A stretch of 10,235 nucleotides of DNA from an uncultured bacterium. Lineage in GTDB: Bacteria > Verrucomicrobiota > Kiritimatiellia > RFP12 > UBA1067. How positions within the stretch are numbered: position 1 is the first letter of the stretch; each line of letters begins with the position of its first letter. The notes beneath the pieces were generated by a model, which worked only from the letters and a program-made list of their open reading frames with translations, made no database searches and was not told the origin of the DNA. This document shows, piece by piece, positions 6,425 to 10,235 of this stretch. The stretch spans positions 1 through 10,235 of the forward strand of contig CACYEO010000165.1 in the NCBI GenBank assembly GCA_902773475.1, read 5' to 3'. The translations under genes and the position numbers were made by a program.

Positions 6425-8138
6425 TTTTGCGTTCTTTGCGGCAGGCGGTGAAATGCGCGGCGGCGAGCGCGGCGAGCACGAGCGCGAAAGCGCAGGCGAG
6501 CGGCGCGTCTCCGAAGCGCGTGTAAGGCGTAAGGGGCGGATCGACCGGCACGGGTACGGTCGCGCAGAGCGAGCCTGCGGCGTCCACGAGCGGTTTGCCG
6601 CCGGCGTCGCGCAGAATCGTGCGCGAGCCGTCGGGCGCCACGCATCCCGAGACGCCCGAATTGCCGGTGCGCACGAGCGGCAGACCGGTTTCTATCGCCC
6701 GGAACACGGATTGCGCGAAGTGCGCGGCCGGCTCGCGCGAGCCGTAGAACCAGTTGTCGTTCGTTATCAGCGCCAGCATCTGCGCGCCGTCCGCGGCTGC
6801 GCGGCGCGAGAGCGACGCGTCGGTGTCTTCGTAGCAGATGAGCGGTGCAACTTTCACGGTTTTCCCCGCCGCCGAACGGAGCGGGAGATCGAAGAGCATC
6901 GGTTCGCCCGGCCACAGGCTTACGCCTATCGGCGAGAGTTTCTGGAGGGACGTGAACGTTTTGTCGAACGGTATGTATTCGCCGAACGGCACGAGATGCT
7001 GCTTTTTGTAGACTTTCATATCCCGGCCGCCGGACGCGAATACTGCCGCGTTGTAGATGCGGCGCGAACCGTCCGCCGCAATCTCCGCCGCGTCGGCTCC
7101 CGCGATCACGGCGGCCCCGAACGCCGCTTTTGAAAGGTCTCTCAGAAAGAGCTCCGGCGATCTGCCGCCTGACATGGCCGACAGCGCGCTCTCCGGCAGG
7201 AGAAGCAGATCCGGAACTGCGACAGGGCCGTCGGGGGCTTCCGCGGCGGAATACAGCGTCCAGACCCTGCGCCCGGCCGGCGTCTCCGCCCGGGCGAGAA
7301 GTCCCGTGTACGCGCAGCGCGCGTCGAACGCGCCGGGGTTCTCGCGTTCAAGGAATACGCACGGGGAGTTGCCTTGCAGAAGAACGACCGTAGCCGGGCG
7401 CGTTTCGACGCCCGGCGGCTCCCCGGCGGCGAAGACGAGCGCGAGCGCCAGCGCGAAGGCAGTCCACGATTCGGCGGAGCGCGCCAGTTTCGAACGCACG
7501 TCGCGCGGATCCGGCGGAAGGGAAGTCATCGGACGCACCATGCGGGCGATGACGCCTGCCACCCCGCCCGAAACGAGAACCGCGACTGCGGATGCCGCGA
7601 ACACGCCGCCGAGCCGCGCAGCGAACGCGATGCGCGGAAACGAGCCGAGCGGCGTCCCGAGCGCGTCCCACGCGAATCCTCCGCCGAGGCGCGAGCGGAC
7701 GCATTCAAGCCCGGCCCACAGCACCGCCTCCGCCGGGACCGCGAGGCACCGCCTCCATCCCGGAGCGTCGCCGGCCGCGCGCCACAGATGCGCCGCGAGC
7801 CAGCCGAAGAGCGCGGCGTAGAGCGCGCAGTATGCGGAAAGTCCGGCCATTCCCAGAATTACGAGCGGCCACGGCCCGCCGTTGGGGATTATCGCCGGGA
7901 ACCACGACAGCGAGGCCGTCCAGAAAACCATCCCCCATGTGAAAAAGACTGCGGCGGCCGTGCGCGGGCGCATCCCCAGGCGCAGCGGCGCGAGAATCGG
8001 CGCGAGCGCGAAAAGGACGGTCGCCCCGCGTCCGTCCGCGCGGAACGCCGAATACGCCATGCCTGCCGACGCGAGAGCGGCGAGCCATGAAACGTTCGTA
8101 GTTGTGAAGAACCGTTTTCTTGAAGTTCCGTTTTCCAT
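6405..8138 (-). CDS. lnt: Apolipoprotein N-acyltransferase Lnt
   Basis: Lnt transfers an acyl chain from phospholipid to the N-terminal diacylglyceryl-cysteine of lipoproteins, the final maturation step in the inner membrane of Gram-negative bacteria. In the 577-residue product, several hydrophobic helices fill the first 240 residues. A nitrilase domain (about 250-535) contains the triad Glu316 (LLLPESAL), Lys379 (YKKQHLVPFGEY) and Cys435 (APLICYED), and a last hydrophobic helix lies at about 544-565. 'ITNDNWF' and 'RAIETGLPLVRTGNSGVS' are further Lnt hallmarks. The chosen ATG (8136-8138) lies 22 nt after the reductase stop, with GGGAG 13 nt upstream. A longer frame could begin at a TTG at 8198, but that would overlap the reductase gene and add 20 residues unlike Lnt. 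The 3' end overlaps the lipoprotein gene by 20 nt. Confidence 0.93.
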   Translation of the reverse strand: MENGTSRKRFFTTTNVSWLAALASAGMAYSAFRADGRGATVLFALAPILAPLRLGMRPRTAAAVFFTWGMVFWTASLSWFPAIIPNGGPWPLVILGMAGLSAYCALYAALFGWLAAHLWRAAGDAPGWRRCLAVPAEAVLWAGLECVRSRLGGGFAWDALGTPLGSFPRIAFAARLGGVFAASAVAVLVSGGVAGVIARMVRPMTSLPPDPRDVRSKLARSAESWTAFALALALVFAAGEPPGVETRPATVVLLQGNSPCVFLERENPGAFDARCAYTGLLARAETPAGRRVWTLYSAAEAPDGPVAVPDLLLLPESALSAMSGGRSPELFLRDLSKAAFGAAVIAGADAAEIAADGSRRIYNAAVFASGGRDMKVYKKQHLVPFGEYIPFDKTFTSLQKLSPIGVSLWPGEPMLFDLPLRSAAGKTVKVAPLICYEDTDASLSRRAAADGAQMLALITNDNWFYGSREPAAHFAQSVFRAIETGLPLVRTGNSGVSGCVAPDGSRTILRDAGGKPLVDAAGSLCATVPVPVDPPLTPYTRFGDAPLACAFALVLAALAAAHFTACRKERKNENTTA

Positions 8139-8160
8139 GGTATTGCAAAATCTCCCTGTT

Positions 8161-8895
8161 TCAGAGCGAGTCGAGTATGAATCGTCCGGAATCCACAAGG
8201 ATGGTCTGGCCCGTCACCCCGCCCGCTTTCAGAAGAAATTCCACCGCGTACGCCACGTCGTCCGGAGACGGCCTTTCGGGAAGAAGCGTATCCCCGCCGG
8301 GGACTCCGCCGCAGGGGGGCGGCAGGACCGCGCCGGGCGCGACTGCGTTCACGCGCAGCGAATCGGCGAAAAGTCCGGCCGATTTGCGCATCGAAGCCGC
8401 GAGCGCGGCTTTCGACGCGGCGTACGGCGAGGTCTGAACGTCCGCGTCGCCGCGCACCGCCGCGTCCAGCAGATCCACGACCGCTCCGCGGCGCGGAAGG
8501 CCCGGCGGATTTTCGAGAAGGCGCAGCCCGAGCAGCGAAGTGAGTTTTTCAGGCGCGTCCGTGTTGAGCGCCGCCATCCGCGCGGATTCGCCGGGCGGAA
8601 GCGGGCCGGGCGCGAAGGCAGCCGCGGAGTTCACGATGAAGGCGAGTTCCGGCGCGGCCGCGACCGCGGCCGCGAATAGCGCCGCCGCGCCGCCGGGGAC
8701 GGCAAGATCGGCTTGGACCGGCTCCGCCCCGCACGACGCGGCCAGCGCGCGCGCCTCTTCCGAGGCCGCGTCGCGCGTATGCGCAAGGACGCGCCAGCCG
8801 GCCGCCGCGAGACGGCGCGTTATCGCCGCGCCTATGCGTTTCGTCCCTCCGGTTACGAGAACGGCGGGACGCGATTCCAAAGTCTGGTTTGACAT
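8161..8895 (-). CDS. Short-chain dehydrogenase/reductase, PTR1/FolM (pteridine reductase)-like
   Basis: The 244-residue Rossmann-fold reductase probably uses NADPH. TGGTKRIG (15-22) is the TGxxxRxG nucleotide-binding motif of the pteridine-reductase branch, unlike the TGxxxGIG of ordinary SDRs. NSAAAF (89-94) is the NNAG equivalent. The catalytic region has Asp144 (VVDLLDA) where most SDRs carry Ser, then Y158-x3-K162 (SPYAASK). PTR1 and FolM share this Asp-Tyr-Lys arrangement, so reduction of a pterin or dihydrofolate is the best guess. The C-terminus shows 'VTGQTILVDSGRF', typical of SDRs. It is the first gene of the minus-strand operon. No Shine-Dalgarno precedes the ATG; a TATACT box ends 12 nt before it, implying a nearly leaderless mRNA. 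The physiological substrate is inference. Confidence 0.85.
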   Translation of the reverse strand: MSNQTLESRPAVLVTGGTKRIGAAITRRLAAAGWRVLAHTRDAASEEARALAASCGAEPVQADLAVPGGAAALFAAAVAAAPELAFIVNSAAAFAPGPLPPGESARMAALNTDAPEKLTSLLGLRLLENPPGLPRRGAVVDLLDAAVRGDADVQTSPYAASKAALAASMRKSAGLFADSLRVNAVAPGAVLPPPCGGVPGGDTLLPERPSPDDVAYAVEFLLKAGGVTGQTILVDSGRFILDSL

Positions 8896-8915
8896 GGCAG
8901 GTCAGAAAGTATAAT
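8889..8915 (+). promoter_or_regulatory. Near-consensus sigma70 promoter for the HAD gene, leaderless
   Basis: TTGACA (8889-8894) and TATAAT (8910-8915) are both perfect consensus hexamers, with a 15-bp spacer that is shorter than the usual 17. Initiation would fall at about 8921-8923, only 3-5 nt before the ATG at 8926, and no Shine-Dalgarno exists. The -35 box covers the reductase start codon on the other strand. Confidence 0.65.
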
Positions 8916-8937
8916 TTATTCCGCGATGACATGCCAC
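8908..8937 (-). promoter_or_regulatory. Putative promoter for the reductase-lnt-lipoprotein-nitroreductase operon
   Basis: On the minus strand TATACT (8913-8908) is preceded, 18 bp upstream, by GTGGCA (8937-8932), a four-of-six match to TTGACA. Initiation would be near 8902, about 7 nt before the reductase ATG. The -10 box shares its TATA core (8910-8913) with the plus-strand TATAAT, so polymerase cannot occupy both promoters at once. The -35 lies inside the HAD coding sequence. Confidence 0.45.
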
Positions 8938-9855
8938 AACCAAAAGAAAATCAATCTTGAAGTCGCCGAGCGCGATTTCAAGTACTACATATTCGACTGG
9001 GACGACAACATTCTCAAAATGCCCACGAAAATACATCTCGAACGGCTTTCGCCGGACGGGACGTGGGAGCCTGTCGCGGTTTCGACCGGCGTGTTTGCGG
9101 TCGTCCGCGAGAAAAAAGACGAGTACAGACCGCCCGCGGACGGCGGCTGGGAGGCCGCGTACCGCGATTTCCGCGACGGTGCGGGCGGCGCGAATCTGTT
9201 TCTGAAGGAGACCGCAGCCGCCATAGAGAAGATCAAGAGCGGCGAAGAAAAACCCGGTCCTTCGTTCGACACGCTCAGGAGGACTCTGCGCGAAGGGCGC
9301 ATCTTCGCGATAGTCACGGCGCGCGGCCACGAATCGTCGACGGTGCGCCGGGCGGTGAAACTTTTCATCGACAGCGTCCTCGAACCGGAAGAGCGCGAGG
9401 AGATGATGGCCAATCTGCGCGGCTACAGACGCTGGCTGGACAAGCGCGAGGAGTTCGGCACGGATCGCGAGGAACTCGCCTACTACCTTTCCATGTGCCA
9501 CTTCAACGCGGTCACGCATCCGGACTTCAGGCGGCGCGTCGCGCGCAAATCCGGCGACGGCAGCTCGGAGAACGCCAAGAAATTCGCCATACGCGATTTC
9601 GTCGCGCACGTTTCGCACATACTGCAGCGGACGGGCGGGATATTCCTGAAACCGGTTTCGATAGGATTTTCCGACGACGATCCGCGCAACGTGCAGGCCG
9701 TGGCGTCGTTCATCTCGGAAGAACTTTCGCGCAGTTTCCCCGCCGTGAAGTTCGTGGTGTACGACACCGGCGATCCGTCGCTCGCGCACGGACGCAAAAT
9801 CGTGGTTTCCGGCAACGGCGCCGCCGGCGCCGCGCCCCCGGCGGGCGCTCAGTGA
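8926..9855 (+). CDS. HAD-superfamily hydrolase-like protein of unknown substrate
   Basis: In this 309-residue protein 'YIFDWDDNIL' gives HAD motif I with Asp24 (nucleophile) and Asp26. 'FAIVTARG' supplies motif II Thr131, Lys218 or Lys219 (SENAKKF) may be motif III, and 'IGFSDDDPRN' (D250-D252) is motif IV. Motif I reads D-W-D-D-N where most phosphatases have D-x-D-G-T. About 100 residues separate motifs I and II and would form a cap domain; 'KMPTKI' directly follows motif I. The last 12 residues are a Gly/Ala/Pro tail. A Mg-dependent phosphohydrolase is expected, but I do not recognise the subfamily or substrate. ATG at 8926 is the only start before motif I; it lacks a Shine-Dalgarno and sits just after TATAAT, so translation is probably from a leaderless mRNA. 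The stop overlaps the converging small gene by 7 bp. Confidence 0.75.
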   Translation: MTCHNQKKINLEVAERDFKYYIFDWDDNILKMPTKIHLERLSPDGTWEPVAVSTGVFAVVREKKDEYRPPADGGWEAAYRDFRDGAGGANLFLKETAAAIEKIKSGEEKPGPSFDTLRRTLREGRIFAIVTARGHESSTVRRAVKLFIDSVLEPEEREEMMANLRGYRRWLDKREEFGTDREELAYYLSMCHFNAVTHPDFRRRVARKSGDGSSENAKKFAIRDFVAHVSHILQRTGGIFLKPVSIGFSDDDPRNVQAVASFISEELSRSFPAVKFVVYDTGDPSLAHGRKIVVSGNGAAGAAPPAGAQ

Positions 9856-10004
9856 GCTTGGGCTTTTTCCGCAGTCTCTTCCGGCTTGCTGTTCCTCAGC
9901 ATGAAACTTCCGATCGCGGCGGCAAGCGCGAGAAACGCGATAAGCGCCGCTATCGTGGCGATCGCCGCAATCTTCAACCCTTTTGACTTCCTGCCAACAT
10001 CCAT
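9849..10004 (-). CDS. Small single-span membrane protein, 51 residues
   Basis: The product has a basic N-terminus (MDVGRKSKGLK), one long hydrophobic Ala/Ile/Leu helix (about 12-36), and a short charged tail (RNSKPEETAEKAQAH). By the positive-inside rule either end is ambiguous because R37 and K40 follow the helix, but the four basic residues at the front favour a cytoplasmic N-terminus. The frame could be extended upstream to 10115, but GGGAGGTG ideally placed before the ATG at 10004 settles the shorter start. No family is recognised. Its stop interlocks with that of the HAD gene. A leader of about 95 nt with two mutually exclusive hairpins precedes it. Possible roles include a small membrane subunit or stress peptide, with no evidence to choose. 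Confidence 0.65.
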   Translation of the reverse strand: MDVGRKSKGLKIAAIATIAALIAFLALAAAIGSFMLRNSKPEETAEKAQAH

Positions 10005-10008
10005 CGCG

Positions 10009-10016
10009 CACCTCCC
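10009..10016 (-). promoter_or_regulatory. Strong Shine-Dalgarno deciding the start of the small membrane gene
   Basis: Minus-strand GGGAGGTG has its GGAGG core 6 nt before the ATG at 10004. It is among the best ribosome binding sites in the window and excludes the longer upstream start at 10115. Confidence 0.7.
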
Positions 10017-10049
10017 GGGGCGGCTTGGTGGTTTGCCTCCGCGTCCGCG

Positions 10050-10090
10050 CTGTCCAGGCCCTTTGCGAAGGACAGACGGTTGCGCGTCTG
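10050..10090 (-). promoter_or_regulatory. Leader with two mutually exclusive hairpins
   Basis: On the minus strand CAGACG (10090-10085) pairs with CGTCTG (10078-10073) around a 6-nt loop. CTGTCC (10075-10070) can instead pair with GGACAG (10055-10050) around a 14-nt loop. The two stems share bases 10073-10075, so only one can form fully. The arrangement lies between the AT-rich promoter patch and the Shine-Dalgarno of the small membrane gene. A regulatory role is inferred; six-pair stems can arise by chance in GC-rich DNA. Confidence 0.3.
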
Positions 10091-10097
10091 GCAAAAT

Positions 10098-10111
10098 CGT
10101 ATAAAAGTATA
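10098..10111 (-). promoter_or_regulatory. AT-rich promoter patch for the small membrane gene
   Basis: Two -10-like hexamers, TATACT (10111-10106) and TATACG (10103-10098), sit in the only strongly AT-rich stretch upstream of the gene, downstream of a T7 run on the same strand. No good -35 hexamer is found at the proper spacing. The leader would be about 85-100 nt. Confidence 0.3.
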
Positions 10112-10142
10112 TCAAAAAAAGCCCGGGATAATTCTGGAAAGC

Positions 10143-10229
10143 GTTTGAGTGTTTGGTTTTTAGACAGAATTTACAGAATTGACAGAATTGAGACAGGGTT
10201 TGAGTGTTTGAGTGTTTGGGTGTTTGAGT
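10143..10229. repeat. GTTTGAGT octamer family (right copies), split array
   Basis: Two units (10143-10158: GTTTGAGT, then GTTTGGTT) and four units (10198-10229: GTTTGAGT twice, GTTTGGGT, GTTTGAGT) in perfect 8-bp register flank the nonamer array at 10163-10189. This is the same family and the same GAGT/GGGT variation as at 518-549. It is noncoding and continues close to the window edge, so the array may be longer. Confidence 0.8.
10163..10189. repeat. GACAGAATT nonamer array (3 units)
   Basis: Three 9-bp units (GACAGAATT, TACAGAATT, GACAGAATT) are followed by GAGACAG, which may be a decayed unit. It is inserted between two blocks of the GTTTGAGT octamer family. Confidence 0.75.
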
Positions 10230-10235
10230 TATCGG

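Noticed and set aside
8139..8198. Upstream TTG start that would lengthen Lnt by 20 residues
   Set aside because: It would overlap the reductase gene by 38 bp, uses a TTG codon, and the added residues are not hydrophobic or Lnt-like. The ATG at 8138 with GGGAG upstream is preferred.

Overview
The window reads as chromosomal DNA of a GC-rich, Gram-negative-type bacterium. Apolipoprotein N-acyltransferase plus a lipobox protein imply an outer membrane with triacylated lipoproteins. The secreted GH36-like glycosidase, the large surface protein with an 'NG..WQ.Y..G..PTN' C-terminal segment and the short tandem repeats between genes suggest the Verrucomicrobiota/Kiritimatiellota/Lentisphaerota group, possibly host-associated. 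That assignment is inference; no rRNA or other marker gene is present. I see no CRISPR array, transposase, phage gene or tRNA.

Layout. Positions 1-474 hold the 3' end of a large secreted or surface protein, closed by a strong hairpin terminator. A 335-bp noncoding stretch (475-809) carries three families of 7-8 bp tandem repeats, an inverted repeat and a plausible sigma70 promoter. A plus-strand pair follows: an exported GH36-like alpha-galactosidase-type glycosidase (810-2405) and, 4 nt later, NAD-dependent DNA ligase ligA (2410-4758). LigA has an enlarged helix-hairpin-helix region and a Pro/Ala-rich tail ending in a sliding-clamp-binding-like peptide.

Converging on ligA is a minus-strand operon, in transcription order: a PTR1/FolM-like short-chain reductase (8895-8161), lnt (8138-6405), a lipoprotein resembling a DUF3089 alpha/beta-hydrolase without its nucleophile serine (6424-5834), and a nitroreductase-family flavoprotein with a long N-terminal extension (5766-4771). 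The Lnt reaction fits its lipoprotein neighbour, whose start overlaps the lnt stop by 20 nt.

Divergent from this operon across only 30 bp is a HAD-superfamily protein (8926-9855). The gap holds two interlocked promoters: TTGACA/TATAAT on the plus strand and TATACT on the minus strand. Both would give nearly leaderless mRNAs, and neither gene has a Shine-Dalgarno sequence. The HAD gene converges on, and overlaps by 7 bp, a 51-residue single-span membrane protein (10004-9849). That small gene has a strong Shine-Dalgarno and a structured leader. The window ends in further tandem repeats, including the same GTTTGAGT octamer family seen 9.6 kb away at the left end.

No complete new system is visible. 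The points most worth attention are the interlocked leaderless promoters, the LigA clamp-motif tail, the pseudo-hydrolase lipoprotein next to lnt, and the multi-family intergenic tandem repeats.
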